A stretch of 64,000 nucleotides of DNA from an uncultured Bacteroidales bacterium. GTDB taxonomy: Bacteria > Bacteroidota > Bacteroidia > Bacteroidales > Bacteroidaceae. The notes beneath the pieces are model-generated. The model was not told where the DNA came from. It saw only the letters and a list, made by a program, of their open reading frames with translations, and did not search any database. A program made the translations under genes and the position numbers. This document shows positions 54,467 to 63,956 of the stretch, in pieces. Location: the NCBI GenBank assembly GCA_902801485.1, contig CADCIP010000006.1, positions 27,662 through 91,661 on the forward strand, given 5' to 3'. Positions within the stretch are counted from its first letter, which is position 1; each line of letters starts with the position of its first letter.

Positions 54467-57400
54467 GGTCTGACCACCTTTTTCCCGTTGATGATGTAGA
54501 TACCCCTTTTTGGTTGAGAGTTGAGAGTTGAGGGTTTAGGGTTAATTTTACGGCCTGTCAGGTCATAAACGGCATCAGCCGATTCTTCGTTCATCACTCT
54601 TAATTCTTCATTTAAAGAAGTTTCGGAATCAATGGCATGGTATTTCAGCACAAAGTCAGTGGCGCACCACCAACCCTCGCGATTGTCGCTGGTGGCAGTG
54701 GCGTTGCCGAAGGAGTGCCATTTGCCTTTGACGGCCCCCGTTTTGGAACCGACGAAGCCAACGGTAAGCGAGCCGCCAGCCTCCACATAGACAGGAGTGG
54801 TATTCAAGGTGTCCCAGACATCAGAAACGGGCAAATCGAAGAAATCCTTACTGAGTGAGGGCGAAACCACCTCTACCCCACTGCTACGGAGATAAGCGTG
54901 CTGGTCGGAAATACAGAAATGCTCCGTGGTAGCCTTGCACTCCAACTGGTAGTAACCTTCGGGCAGGTTGGTGAGTGTCTGGTTGATTTCCATCGTGGCA
55001 CCCTTGTCGGTGGTACTCCACCAGGCATTCCAACAGGTCTTGCCGAACTTGGTAGCTGTGCGCTGGTCGCCATCCTTATAGGTTCCCTGCTTCACCTGCC
55101 AGCCATCCGACTTCTCGTTGGCAAACGAAGGCGTCCTGGGTTGCTTGCCGGAGCGGGTGAAAGCGAGGTATTTGTCCATCAACTCCTGCAACTGGTTGAC
55201 AGATGTAATCACCTCCGCACAGGTCTGAGCCTCATCTGCCTTATCCAGGAGGGCCAGCATCTCATTATAGGATGGGCACGGTTTCTGCTCAACAGCCCTT
55301 AGAGTAGTTTGCAGGACTTTAGCCTGTTTCTTCTTATCTATAGCTTGTAAATGCTCGGCCAGTGCTGATTCTGCTTCATGTATATCCGTAACAGCAGACA
55401 TACGCTCCGTCAAATCATCATTCAGAACCGGATATTCCGTATTATATGCCTGCTGCGCTTCAGCTCTGAGACGTGCCTTCTCCACTCCATCAGCTATGGC
55501 AGCCTCACGGGTTGGAAAAAGCTGACGCAGTTGCACATCATCTATCTGCGCCTTAGCTGCTAACGAATAACAGGAAAGGATGCCATGAGTATATGTTTCG
55601 GTATTGAAAAGGAAGGTGTTTGCATGCCATTCGCTATTGTTGACTGCTTTTGCTACCTCTTTTCCCATACTCGTACCATTGGCTGAGAGATATAACCTGA
55701 TATAGTTACCGCCATTTTTTGCTGCTATGCGAAAGATATAATTTTGTCCTTCCAGCAATGTAACTGTCGTCTTGACAGAAGCGACATTGGCCGCTGTTCC
55801 ATTTAAATGAGACTGCAAATAAGCACCGCCATGAAAGCCGCCATCACCCACAACCTGGAACTGGGGCTCAGCCAAAGGTTTACCGTTTCCGTTAGTCCAA
55901 GTGGTGAAACCAAGGTCGAATCCGCCATTGGGGAATACATTACCACCGGCGTAATAGAGTTGACCGTCAATTTCAAAGGCATCGCCTAATTCCAACTCGT
56001 CATACGTATAGTATTCCTTTCCATTAAGGTCGATAAGGTGAATGCGATACAGAATACTTTCGTCATCGTTGTCAATATCGTAAGTATAAGTTGATGCCGT
56101 CTCTTTCTGTGCAATAGTGTCCAATACCACCCACATGCCTCGTTCATCCTTCATCTGCAACTCCATCAGCTGGTTATACTCTCCGTTGGAATCGTACCAC
56201 GAAAGACGTGTCTTGCCCGCCGAGAACACTTTCTGCGTGAACTTCGACGGACCATGTTGCGGAGGCGTAGTAGGTACAAAGTCATACTTGCCGTTATAGC
56301 CGACCCCAGATACAATGCCGGCATAGTACTTTCCCGCATCTGTCAGAGAACCGTTTTTATAAAGCTTAGAAGGGTCGCGCTCCTCGTTCCAATAATAATA
56401 ACGCTCTATGCAGTCGTTGTTGTTCAGCACAGGACAGATACGCTTCAGCGCCTCAGCATTCTGAGCTTCTGTGATACCGCTGGCAAAAGCTCCGTTTTTG
56501 TTCCATGAAGCACCCCATACCCATTCTGAAATCCATACGGGACGTCCCGTTGCATTGGTCCAGTTCTTGATTGTGCCGAAATTACTCTCGGGCCAGTAAC
56601 AGTGCAGGTCTATGATATCGCAACGCCAACCACGGGCATCGATACTGTCAATGAAGCGTTTTATATAACCCGTTCCGTTAGTATAATCGCTCCCATCCCA
56701 CGACGAGGGTGAGCAGAGGCGCATACCCGTAGCCATCAGGTCTTCCCAGTTGGCCAACACAGCATCCACATCTTCGGTCTTGCCCTTAGGATCATCTGCC
56801 GTATTCATAGGTTCGTTGTTGGTCTTCATGTGTGGTGATGTTGTACATAAACCCAGCGAAGAGGGCGAAGGATAGTTCTCGTAAATATGATGAGGAACGT
56901 TCTCCACATCCGGCGACATATCACTGGTTGTGCCCCACGTATAGGTACTGGTAACATTCAGTGCCGAACAGATGGTATTGTCACCGCCCCTTGCTGCCAA
57001 TTGCTGCTTGCCCGTATCATACCACTTGAAGATACGGTAAGAGGTAATCTTACGGTCGAGGACAGCAGGCAGGGTAGCTACCTCTAAATCTTTATTGGCA
57101 GCAATAAAACACCTGCTATAGCCACGACCTGCAGCGAGCGTAGAGAACGTAACCATATAGCCTCTCTTCAACCTGAAAGAGCGGATACGGTTGTTCAGTT
57201 TCTTGGCAGTCAGCGTATTCATATAGCCGTTCGAATTCTCTGTACCGAAATCGCTGCAACTCTCACCTTCGAAATGCTGCTCGTCGAAAACTGTTAACGG
57301 TTTGAAATTCCTGGCATAAGGCATGATGATGCAGCCGCGATTGTAAAGCTTCACCTGGCAATTGTTGTTATTGGAGGCCCTTACGCCATTAATCTGAATC

Positions 57401-57642
57401 TTACTAAGCCATTTGCTGATGGCAACGGACGGTTTAACCTGCGAAAGGATAATCACGGCATGGTCTGTATTCTCTATATTTACCAATCCTTCATCAGCAA
57501 AAGGGGTAGTACTCGTAATTTGATAGTCCACATCTTCTGTCAGAGTAACAGGTTCTGTAACTTTTGAAACAGTGGTTTTCTTATTAGCTGCCATCACGCA
57601 TAGCGGAAGGCAAAGCAAAAGTGATAAGATTATTTTTTTCAT
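54463..57642 (-). CDS. Large secreted glycosidase-like protein with Asl1/GH128-like core and sorting tail
   Basis: A 1059-residue exported protein (signal to about residue 18). Residues 1-200 are beta-rich. The catalytic-like core (about 230-470) has HIYENYPSPSSLGLC, IIDLHCYWPESNFG and GRPVWISEWVWGASWN, the pattern of the Asl1/GH128 glycosyl hydrolase core with Glu in ISEW as likely catalytic residue. After it come an Fn3-like segment, a jelly-roll-type domain (NVFPNGGFDLGFTTW), a helical region and another beta-sandwich. The T9SS-type tail is AVYDLTGRKI ... GIYIINGKKVVRP. Two heptamer arrays lie in and before the tail. The substrate is probably a beta-glucan, but that is uncertain. Confidence 0.75.
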   Translation of the reverse strand: MKKIILSLLLCLPLCVMAANKKTTVSKVTEPVTLTEDVDYQITSTTPFADEGLVNIENTDHAVIILSQVKPSVAISKWLSKIQINGVRASNNNNCQVKLYNRGCIIMPYARNFKPLTVFDEQHFEGESCSDFGTENSNGYMNTLTAKKLNNRIRSFRLKRGYMVTFSTLAAGRGYSRCFIAANKDLEVATLPAVLDRKITSYRIFKWYDTGKQQLAARGGDNTICSALNVTSTYTWGTTSDMSPDVENVPHHIYENYPSPSSLGLCTTSPHMKTNNEPMNTADDPKGKTEDVDAVLANWEDLMATGMRLCSPSSWDGSDYTNGTGYIKRFIDSIDARGWRCDIIDLHCYWPESNFGTIKNWTNATGRPVWISEWVWGASWNKNGAFASGITEAQNAEALKRICPVLNNNDCIERYYYWNEERDPSKLYKNGSLTDAGKYYAGIVSGVGYNGKYDFVPTTPPQHGPSKFTQKVFSAGKTRLSWYDSNGEYNQLMELQMKDERGMWVVLDTIAQKETASTYTYDIDNDDESILYRIHLIDLNGKEYYTYDELELGDAFEIDGQLYYAGGNVFPNGGFDLGFTTWTNGNGKPLAEPQFQVVGDGGFHGGAYLQSHLNGTAANVASVKTTVTLLEGQNYIFRIAAKNGGNYIRLYLSANGTSMGKEVAKAVNNSEWHANTFLFNTETYTHGILSCYSLAAKAQIDDVQLRQLFPTREAAIADGVEKARLRAEAQQAYNTEYPVLNDDLTERMSAVTDIHEAESALAEHLQAIDKKKQAKVLQTTLRAVEQKPCPSYNEMLALLDKADEAQTCAEVITSVNQLQELMDKYLAFTRSGKQPRTPSFANEKSDGWQVKQGTYKDGDQRTATKFGKTCWNAWWSTTDKGATMEINQTLTNLPEGYYQLECKATTEHFCISDQHAYLRSSGVEVVSPSLSKDFFDLPVSDVWDTLNTTPVYVEAGGSLTVGFVGSKTGAVKGKWHSFGNATATSDNREGWWCATDFVLKYHAIDSETSLNEELRVMNEESADAVYDLTGRKINPKPSTLNSQPKRGIYIINGKKVVRP
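54513..54609. repeat. Two heptamer arrays inside the 1059-residue protein's tail
   Basis: Plus-strand units GTTGAGA, GTTGAGA, GTTGAGG and GTTTAGG (54513-54540) code on the minus strand for the loop between DLTGRKI and GIYIINGKKV. ATTCTTC, GTTCATC, ACTCTTA and ATTCTTC (54582-54609) code for the segment before VYDLTGRKI. GTTGAGA is the unit at 45908; ATTCTTC is the unit at 48896. Confidence 0.8.
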
Positions 57643-57682
57643 GTTATTGGCTTTTGTCAGGTTTTACGGTTGGTAGTTCGGG

Positions 57683-58381
57683 TTAGGGGTGAGGCAGATT
57701 CCTCTTAATCATTATTCCATTAATAATTCTTCCTGTATTAATAGTCTCACGTCTTGCGCTGTAATAATGCAGATTCGTCATGGTATCAACATCGGAGACT
57801 ACAATATCTTTTATTCCATTTTGCTCCAGCATCCATCGGTTGGCATCTTTCAGATTGATGTGCCATCGTTCCCCATCGAAAGAGGGATACCTTCTGGCCA
57901 AACGCGACATAGGGAAACCCGCTTGTAGGAATTGTTCGTAAACCTCATCGCCCACCTCAAAACTTTCTTCCGAAATGCCAGGTCCGATGATAGCATGCAA
58001 GTCTTCTGCCCTACTCCCCATCTGCCTTAATGTCTTTTCTGCGATGCGCCCCACAGTTCCCCGCCATCCTGCATGAACAGCAGCTACAAGATACTTGCGT
58101 ACATCATATATAAGAATAGGTATGCAATCTGCTGTCTTTACGGCTATGCACAATCCCTTCTCGGAGGTGATGACAGCATCGGTATCCGGCACTTCACCAA
58201 AAGTATTCACCCGTCTGACGTTTGTACTGTGCGTCTGACGGGGAATCATCAGGTGTTCTGGCCTTATTTCTAATGTTTCACCTTGCAAGCCTACTTCGCG
58301 GGCATCCACTCCAGGTTCTGTACCATGTACACCCCTCCCCACTGAGAAGGCCAATAGCCATGCAGGTGTTTCGTAAATCAT
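57683..58381 (-). CDS. pgeF: Purine nucleoside phosphorylase-type YfiH/laccase-domain protein
   Basis: A 232-residue cytoplasmic protein of the DUF152/YfiH family. Zinc-site motifs are in order: [37 protein letters not shown] and [15 protein letters not shown]. Members were named polyphenol oxidase or laccase but act on purine nucleosides, and in E. coli YfiH also edits cell-wall precursors. The start overlaps the obgE stop by 4 bases, placing it third in the adk-obgE-pgeF unit. Confidence 0.9.
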   Translation of the reverse strand: MIYETPAWLLAFSVGRGVHGTEPGVDAREVGLQGETLEIRPEHLMIPRQTHSTNVRRVNTFGEVPDTDAVITSEKGLCIAVKTADCIPILIYDVRKYLVAAVHAGWRGTVGRIAEKTLRQMGSRAEDLHAIIGPGISEESFEVGDEVYEQFLQAGFPMSRLARRYPSFDGERWHINLKDANRWMLEQNGIKDIVVSDVDTMTNLHYYSARRETINTGRIINGIMIKRNLPHP

Positions 58382-59538
58382 TCGTCTTCCTCGTATTCAA
58401 AATCCTCAAGGTCCTCTATCTCATCCTCGTCAACGAATTCTATCTCTTCGTCCTCGCCTTCGTCTTCCATTTCAGAACGCAACCAGGCAAGGTCTTTGTT
58501 TCTGTGAACGATAGTCTCCTGCTGCGTGATAGCCTGCAGTTTGTTACTCTCGCTATTGAGAGCCAGCCAAAGGATATCCTTCAGTTCCACAAGCCCCTTG
58601 TTGGCAACGGCACTGATAAAGACATGCGGCAGATCATCCGGCAAATCTTCTGCCAGCATCTGTTGCAATTCCTCATCCAGCAAATCCGTCTTGGTAATAG
58701 CCAAGACACGCTGCTTGTCCAACAGTTCCGGATTGAAGGTTTTCACCTCGTTCAGCAGAATCTCATATTCCTTGCGGATATCATCCGTATCACCCGGCAC
58801 CATAAAGAGCAACAGCGAGTTACGTTCTATATGACGCAGGAATCGAAGGCCCAGGCCCTTACCTTCTGCAGCACCTTCTATGATACCAGGAATGTCTGCC
58901 ATAACGAAAGACTGGCCATCTCTGTAGGACACAATACCTAAGGAAGGCTCCAAGGTAGTGAAGGGATAGCCGGCAATCTTGGGACGGGCACTGCTCAAGG
59001 CACTTAGCAAAGTACTTTTCCCTGCATTAGGAAAGCCAACCAATCCCACATCGGCCAGGAGTTTCAGCTCCAGAATGATGGTCAGCTCACGCATGGGCTC
59101 ACCAGGTTGCGCAAAACGGGGAGCCTGATTGGTGCTGGTGGCAAAATGCTTATTGCCCAAGCCGCCTCTGCCGCCCTTCAGCAGCATCACAATCTGACCG
59201 TCCTCTGTTACGTCGCAGATATATTCGCCGGTTTCAGCATTATAGACTACGGTGCCACACGGAACATCTATGTAACGGTCTTCGCCATCGGCTCCTGTGC
59301 TTCCGCTTTTGCCTCCGTTTCCACCATGAGTGGCAAAGACGTGACGTTCGTAACGCAGGTGCAACAGCGTCCAGTAGTTGTGGTTGCCACGCAGGAACAC
59401 GTGACCGCCCCGACCGCCATCGCCGCCATCCGGTCCTCCGTTAGGAATATATTTGGCCCGATGCATGTGCATAGATCCGCGACCGCCCTTTCCAGAGCGG
59501 CAGCAGATCTTAACGTAATCTACAAAATTGCTTTCCAT
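58378..59538 (-). CDS. obgE: Obg-family GTPase
   Basis: A 386-residue ribosome-associated GTPase. The N-terminal glycine-rich Obg fold (residues 1-158: [32 protein letters not shown]) is followed by the G domain: G1 [16 protein letters not shown]2 with GYPFTT, G3 [17 protein letters not shown]4 TKTDLL. The C-terminal 35 residues are a strongly acidic tail ([20 protein letters not shown]). It lies 5 bases after the adk stop and is co-transcribed with it. Confidence 0.96.
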   Translation of the reverse strand: MESNFVDYVKICCRSGKGGRGSMHMHRAKYIPNGGPDGGDGGRGGHVFLRGNHNYWTLLHLRYERHVFATHGGNGGKSGSTGADGEDRYIDVPCGTVVYNAETGEYICDVTEDGQIVMLLKGGRGGLGNKHFATSTNQAPRFAQPGEPMRELTIILELKLLADVGLVGFPNAGKSTLLSALSSARPKIAGYPFTTLEPSLGIVSYRDGQSFVMADIPGIIEGAAEGKGLGLRFLRHIERNSLLLFMVPGDTDDIRKEYEILLNEVKTFNPELLDKQRVLAITKTDLLDEELQQMLAEDLPDDLPHVFISAVANKGLVELKDILWLALNSESNKLQAITQQETIVHRNKDLAWLRSEMEDEGEDEEIEFVDEDEIEDLEDFEYEEDE

Positions 59539-59543
59539 TTATA

Positions 59544-60116
59544 TTATTTCAATGTATCAAGGAAGGCAAAGATATTGGCCAGCATCTGGTCCTTGCTGCC
59601 TTCCCATGTGAAAGTATGGCGGATGCCTTCCTTCTGGAACCAAGCAGCCAAAGGCTCTGTCTGACTATGATAAACGGCAAAACGCTTCTTGATGGTCTCC
59701 TCGTTATCATCAGCACGTCCCTGCTCGATAGCACGATTCAGCAAACGCTTCATCAGGGTGTCTTCATCGACAATCAGTTCAATCATCACACCCATCTCAT
59801 GCTTACGCTCGGCCAGCATCTTCTTCAACGCCTCAGCCTGGGCAATCGTACGGGGGAAACCGTCAAAGATAACACCCTTACCGGCAGGCTGCTCGTCATA
59901 AACCTTAGCCAGAATGTCAATCATCAGCTCATCTGGAATCAGCTGACCGTTGTCGATGTAACCCTTAGCAGTCTTGCCCAATTCCGTGCCGTTCTTGATT
60001 TCGGCACGCAACACATCACCTGTACTGATATGGCCCATACCGTACTTCTCTACAATTTCATCGCTATAGGTTCCTTTACCAGAACCTGGAGCACCAAAGA
60101 TAATAATATTCTTCAT
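59544..60116 (-). CDS. adk: Adenylate kinase
   Basis: A 190-residue cytoplasmic enzyme that interconverts ATP + AMP and 2 ADP. The P-loop GAPGSGKGTYSDEI is at residues 7-20, the AMP site includes ISTGDVLRAEIKNGTELG, and FDGFPRTIAQAEAL and RRLLNRA-type KRLLNRAIEQGRADDNEETIKKR bound the nucleotide. The LID is short and has no zinc cysteines. First gene of the adk-obgE-pgeF unit; a -7 element TACCTTTG is at 60183-60176 on the minus strand. Confidence 0.96.
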   Translation of the reverse strand: MKNIIIFGAPGSGKGTYSDEIVEKYGMGHISTGDVLRAEIKNGTELGKTAKGYIDNGQLIPDELMIDILAKVYDEQPAGKGVIFDGFPRTIAQAEALKKMLAERKHEMGVMIELIVDEDTLMKRLLNRAIEQGRADDNEETIKKRFAVYHSQTEPLAAWFQKEGIRHTFTWEGSKDQMLANIFAFLDTLK

Positions 60117-60175
60117 CTTCTTTTTTTTATTTATTTATAGTTTTACCTTAAACCTTGATTGATGGAATTTGGGTA

Positions 60176-60183
60176 CAAAGGTA
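60176..60183 (-). promoter_or_regulatory. -7 element for adk
   Basis: Minus strand TACCTTTG, 60 bases before the adk ATG. A -33 TTTG was not found; the upstream DNA at that distance is the heptamer array at 60192-60226. Confidence 0.5.
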
Positions 60184-60191
60184 CGAAAGAT

Positions 60192-60226
60192 AATCCATAA
60201 TTCATAATCCATAATTCATAATTTAT
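60192..60226. repeat. Heptamer tandem array (5 units) between divergent adk and DUF4831 genes
   Basis: AATCCAT, AATTCAT, AATCCAT, AATTCAT and AATTTAT without a break. Confidence 0.8.
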
Positions 60227-60280
60227 ATGCGAGAAGCAAAAAAATACCCTTACATCCGTTCCACATTCGTTGAAAAACAT

Positions 60281-60288
60281 TATCTTTG
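60281..60288 (+). promoter_or_regulatory. -7 element for the DUF4831 gene
   Basis: TATCTTTG, 19 bases before the ATG at 60308. The -33 region lacks TTTG. Confidence 0.5.
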
Positions 60289-60307
60289 CATTCAAAATAG
60301 ATGATTT

Positions 60308-61375
60308 ATGAAGCTAAGAAACATTTTAGGATTTGCTTTCTGCTTTTCCGTTTTAGGGCTGCAGGCTCAGACAGATGTAACAAATTTCGTTCCTGGAAGT
60401 ACGCTCGAGGGAGTTTCTTATTTCCTTCCCAAGACGGCATTCCGCATTACCATTATATCAGAAAAGACAGTCACAAAACCTGGCGACTTCTACAAGTATG
60501 CCAACCGCTACCTACGCCTTCCCAATGTGCCGGCCGAGGAGTCTGTTTCCTGGGCTATCAAGAGCATCAGACTGGAGCCTTTTGGGGTACCCGATAAGGA
60601 GAAGGCATACAGCATAAAGATAAAGAGCAAGACCGTTGCCCCGTTAGTAGGACTGAGTTCAGACGGCATCCTGCTGAGCATCAACACCGAGGCCGAAGAG
60701 GAATTCCTGCCCGACTTGCCCGATGCCGTTCCAGCAGTAAAGCCCGAAGACCCCCGTTCATACATGACACAAGAGATGCTGGCTGCAGGCAGTACAGCTA
60801 AGATGGCAGAACTTTGCGCCGAGGAGATTTACGACCTTCGCGACAGTCGTAACGCCCTCATTAAAGGCGAAGCCGACAATACGCCTAAGGACGGAGCACA
60901 GCTACAACTTATGCTGGGACAGTTGGACAAGCAGATTTCTGCTTTGGAATCCATGTTCAAGGGCACACAACTGGTCAGCACCGAAGTTACCTCGTTCAAT
61001 TTCCTCCCAAACCAGGAAACCGACAAGGAAATACTCTTCCGCTTCTCTCAGAAGTTGGGTGTAGTGGAAGATGATGATTTAGCCGGTGCTCCTGTCTATG
61101 TTAGTGTAAAATGTATGGAGTCACTACCCAAAACCGTCATGGACGAGGATACTGCCAAAAAGAAAGCCAAGATGGAGAAAGGCGTATTCTATAATGTTCC
61201 TGCTCGCACCAAGGTTAGTATCTTCAATAGCCAGCAGGAATTCTGTACTACCGAGCTCCCCATGGGGCAGTTCGGTGTTGTAGAGATTCTTGCCAACACA
61301 CTTTTTGACAAGCAAGCTACCACCAAGGTAACCTTCTTCCAAAGTACAGGAGGAATCAAGGATATTATGAAGTAA
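60308..61375 (+). CDS. DUF4831-family exported protein
   Basis: A 355-residue exported protein (signal MKLRNILGFAFCFSVLGLQAQ). Conserved features match DUF4831: GVSYFLPKTAFRITIISEK, a Pro/Asp-rich middle, LCAEEIYDLRDSRNALIKGEADNTPKDG (read in pieces), and the Cys/Gly-rich end FFQSTGGIKDIMK. The family is widespread in Bacteroidota and has no assigned function. It is alone in its unit and converges on the LRR gene, with 38 bases between the stops and no clear hairpin. Confidence 0.82.
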   Translation: MKLRNILGFAFCFSVLGLQAQTDVTNFVPGSTLEGVSYFLPKTAFRITIISEKTVTKPGDFYKYANRYLRLPNVPAEESVSWAIKSIRLEPFGVPDKEKAYSIKIKSKTVAPLVGLSSDGILLSINTEAEEEFLPDLPDAVPAVKPEDPRSYMTQEMLAAGSTAKMAELCAEEIYDLRDSRNALIKGEADNTPKDGAQLQLMLGQLDKQISALESMFKGTQLVSTEVTSFNFLPNQETDKEILFRFSQKLGVVEDDDLAGAPVYVSVKCMESLPKTVMDEDTAKKKAKMEKGVFYNVPARTKVSIFNSQQEFCTTELPMGQFGVVEILANTLFDKQATTKVTFFQSTGGIKDIMK

Positions 61376-61413
61376 TTTATTCAAAGGACAGCCTCGCTAC
61401 TGATGTGGTAATG

Positions 61414-62997
61414 TTACTTTCTAATGCTTTCCTCGAAAGGACATTCCTTAAAAGCGTCCTTCTCTATTTTCTCCAAAGTTGATGGCAAGTGAATATTCTT
61501 TAATTTGGTGCACCATGAAAATGCTCCGGAACAAATCTTCTTGACACCTTCTGGTATATTAATAGTTGTCAGGTTCTTGCAGTTATAGAAGGCGTAAGGT
61601 GCTATTTCCTCTATTGGTGCCTTAAACTGAACGGCTTGCAGATTTTCGCAACTGCTGAACGCATTTTCGCCTATTTCCGTTACAGTTGACGGAAGGGCTA
61701 CCATACAGATTGATTTGTTGTTAACGAAAGCACCCTTGTCTATGGTTTTTATGCCTTCGGGCAGGGTTAAAACGATGTCAGTACACCTGCCATTGAATGC
61801 GTCGAATCCAATTTCCTCAACACCTGCTGGTATTTTTGTGGTGCGACAACCCAGGACCAGCTCCTTTCCATCCTTGGTAAGAATAGCATTGGAGCCTTCT
61901 GGCGAGATATACTTGGGATTATCCGGAGCTACGGTAAGCGTGTCAACTTCTGTACAGTTGAATAAATTATCTCCATGAATATGTTCTACTGATTTGGGAA
62001 TCCTTATAGCGTGAACGGTAACACCTTCAAAACCACTGCAAAGGTCCTTTATACCTTCAACTATCCGGGTTGTCTTACAGGCAGCCAAAAGTCTGCTATC
62101 CCTTGTATCTATAATTGCATTGCAGCCTGAACGGGAATCCAGGTACTTGTTCTCCTTATCAACAACAATAGATGTAAGGCTATAACACCCTGCAAATGGA
62201 TTTCCCTCTATTTTGTAAACATTCTTGGGAATGAATACGGACTCTAACGAAGTGCAGTTACGGAAGGCATCTACCCCAATAACCCGGAGTGATTCTGGCA
62301 GTTTTATTTCTTTCAGGTTACTGCAAAAGGCAAAGGCATCAAGCCTAATGACTTCTATTCCTTCGGGAACCACAAACTTCTCCAGATGTGTAAAACCTGC
62401 AAAAGCAGAAGTCCCTATCTCTTTTACAGAGGAAGGAATCGTTGTGCTTGGGCAAACTTCCTCCAAAGAATTGCGCTTAGTGTCAATAATGGCATTACAG
62501 TTGTCGCGAGAATCATAAATCTCATTCTTGGAGTCAACCACAACCTTTTTCAGGTTATTACAGTTTAGTGAAACATTATTGCCTATTTTCTTTACCGATG
62601 CAGGAAGGTAGAGAGATTCCAGATAATAGCAGCTGAGAAAGGCATTATCACCAATCTTTTCGATGCCGTCCTCTACAACAATCTCCTTGACGGAAAGAAT
62701 ACCCTCAAGGGCACCTCTTTTGATTTCCTTTACCCGATATGTCTTGCCATTATGTATGACTGATCCAGGAATGCGGAGCGGCTTTTTGCTGTCAAATTTG
62801 TCTGGCTTCTCATAGCCACAGACCATTACAATAGAGCTGTCTATTGGCTCAGGATTCATATCAAAAGGACTTGGGGGAATATACGAATACTCCAATCCGT
62901 TCAAGGTAAACAGCACATTCTCATCACCCATAGAAAAGGATGGAAGTGAAATGCTGAGGCTCATAAATAGAATGAGAAATAAAATTTTTGTTTTCAT
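61414..62997 (-). CDS. BspA-like leucine-rich-repeat surface protein (LRR_5)
   Basis: A 527-residue exported protein (signal MKTKILFLILFMSLSISLPSFS). From about residue 100 it consists of LRR_5 repeats of roughly 23 residues with the pattern IxxxAFxxCxxLxxLxLPxSVxxIG (for example FAFCSNLKEIKLPESL, FSSCENLQAVQFKAPIEEI). Cysteines recur at fixed positions. BspA-like proteins bind host proteins or other bacteria. The last repeat ends with KECPFEESIRK, with no sorting tail or anchor visible; the export route is therefore unclear. Confidence 0.88.
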   Translation of the reverse strand: MKTKILFLILFMSLSISLPSFSMGDENVLFTLNGLEYSYIPPSPFDMNPEPIDSSIVMVCGYEKPDKFDSKKPLRIPGSVIHNGKTYRVKEIKRGALEGILSVKEIVVEDGIEKIGDNAFLSCYYLESLYLPASVKKIGNNVSLNCNNLKKVVVDSKNEIYDSRDNCNAIIDTKRNSLEEVCPSTTIPSSVKEIGTSAFAGFTHLEKFVVPEGIEVIRLDAFAFCSNLKEIKLPESLRVIGVDAFRNCTSLESVFIPKNVYKIEGNPFAGCYSLTSIVVDKENKYLDSRSGCNAIIDTRDSRLLAACKTTRIVEGIKDLCSGFEGVTVHAIRIPKSVEHIHGDNLFNCTEVDTLTVAPDNPKYISPEGSNAILTKDGKELVLGCRTTKIPAGVEEIGFDAFNGRCTDIVLTLPEGIKTIDKGAFVNNKSICMVALPSTVTEIGENAFSSCENLQAVQFKAPIEEIAPYAFYNCKNLTTINIPEGVKKICSGAFSWCTKLKNIHLPSTLEKIEKDAFKECPFEESIRK

Positions 62998-63174
62998 AAT
63001 ATTGGCTTTTTGTTAGTTTTTCGCTATAAAGGTACGGAGTTTTTCATGACCTTGCAAGGAAATGAGGTAAAAAAATACATGCTTACACATGCTAAACTAT
63101 CATATTTAGGGAGAACAAGTAGTATGTTGAGCATTGAGAGTTTTCGCTATCAAATAACTATTTTAGGAAAAATG

Positions 63175-63206
63175 TTTGGCGAAATCGTTCTAATATAGTA
63201 CTTTTG
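63175..63206 (+). promoter_or_regulatory. Promoter of the small gene at 63232
   Basis: TTTG (63175-63178), 20 bases, TACTTTTG (63199-63206): full consensus match, 25 bases before the ATG. Confidence 0.75.
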
Positions 63207-63231
63207 TGGTGAGAATGTGACAATTATAATT

Positions 63232-63564
63232 ATGGATGCAGCTATTAAGACAGCACAAATATCATTTCCCGCAAGTGACCTTGCCTTGTTAAAGCGTTTG
63301 ATTCATGGTATGGGTTGGTCAATTTCGGTGGATAATGAAGGTGAGAAAAAAGAGCAAGCCGAGAATTTTGCTCGTAAAATCTGCGTCAATGATGAAGATT
63401 ATGAAGAGATGAATGCGCATAGATTTTACCTTCATGAGACTCCTGCAATCAAATCTTTTGCGACAGAAAAAGAAGAAGTCGCATATTATGATTCAATAAA
63501 TGAAGATGCCTTTATGAGTGTTGCAGAAACAGAGGAACTGCTTGGCAAATGGAAAAATGCTTAA
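63232..63564 (+). CDS. Small acidic protein, antitoxin-like N-terminus
   Basis: A 110-residue cytoplasmic protein: MDAAIKTAQISFPASDLALL, KRLIHGMGWSISV, then an acidic body ending in SVAETEELLGKWKNA. The short strand-helix N-terminus followed by MGW resembles solitary or type II antitoxin proteins of Bacteroidota, but no toxin gene follows. A GTG at 63217 is in frame but lies only 10 bases after the -7 element, so ATG 63232 is preferred. I cannot name a family. Confidence 0.6.
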   Translation: MDAAIKTAQISFPASDLALLKRLIHGMGWSISVDNEGEKKEQAENFARKICVNDEDYEEMNAHRFYLHETPAIKSFATEKEEVAYYDSINEDAFMSVAETEELLGKWKNA

Positions 63565-63693
63565 TCAAATATTGGTATAGTTCCCGTACGCTATACGTTG
63601 TTGATATTGTCTTTACTGACATGCATTCTCCTCGCTTTTTCTAAACAATTTATCAGAACCATACCCTTATTTTTTTATAAAATCATAAAAACA

Positions 63694-63797
63694 GCCTACA
63701 TGCCTACATAAAAACGCTGGGAAATGCGATGGCTGTCGCGTTTTCATTACCTAAAAGCCTACATAAAGCCTACATAAAGCCTACATGATGCCTACAT
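63694..63797. repeat. Iteron-like GCCTACAT repeats flanking a hairpin
   Basis: GCCTACAT occurs at 63694, 63702, 63757, 63768, 63779 and 63790. The last four are spaced exactly 11 bases apart. AAAACGC (63711-63717) and GCGTTTT (63738-63744) form an inverted repeat between the two groups. Confidence 0.8.
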
Positions 63798-63872
63798 GCT
63801 TTTGGGTGTTTACAGGGTGGAAGCAATATTAGAGCAACGCATTTGCAAGTTTAATGCTTCTTACCAGAAAAG

Positions 63873-63956
63873 AAATTCTCTAGAGAATTTTGTTGTTCCC
63901 CCGTGTAATAGCAATTGTTTTGTAAGTTACCTGGCAGAAAATTCTCTAGAGAATTT
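63873..63956. repeat. Two copies of a perfect 18-base palindrome
   Basis: AAATTCTCTAGAGAATTT is present at 63873-63890 and 63939-63956, 66 bases apart, with different flanking DNA. Confidence 0.85.

Noticed and set aside
63551-63646. 31-codon frame after the small acidic protein as a toxin partner
   Set aside because: It overlaps the end of the gene as toxins do, but the product shows no RelE/ParE, PIN or HipA pattern and is far too short.
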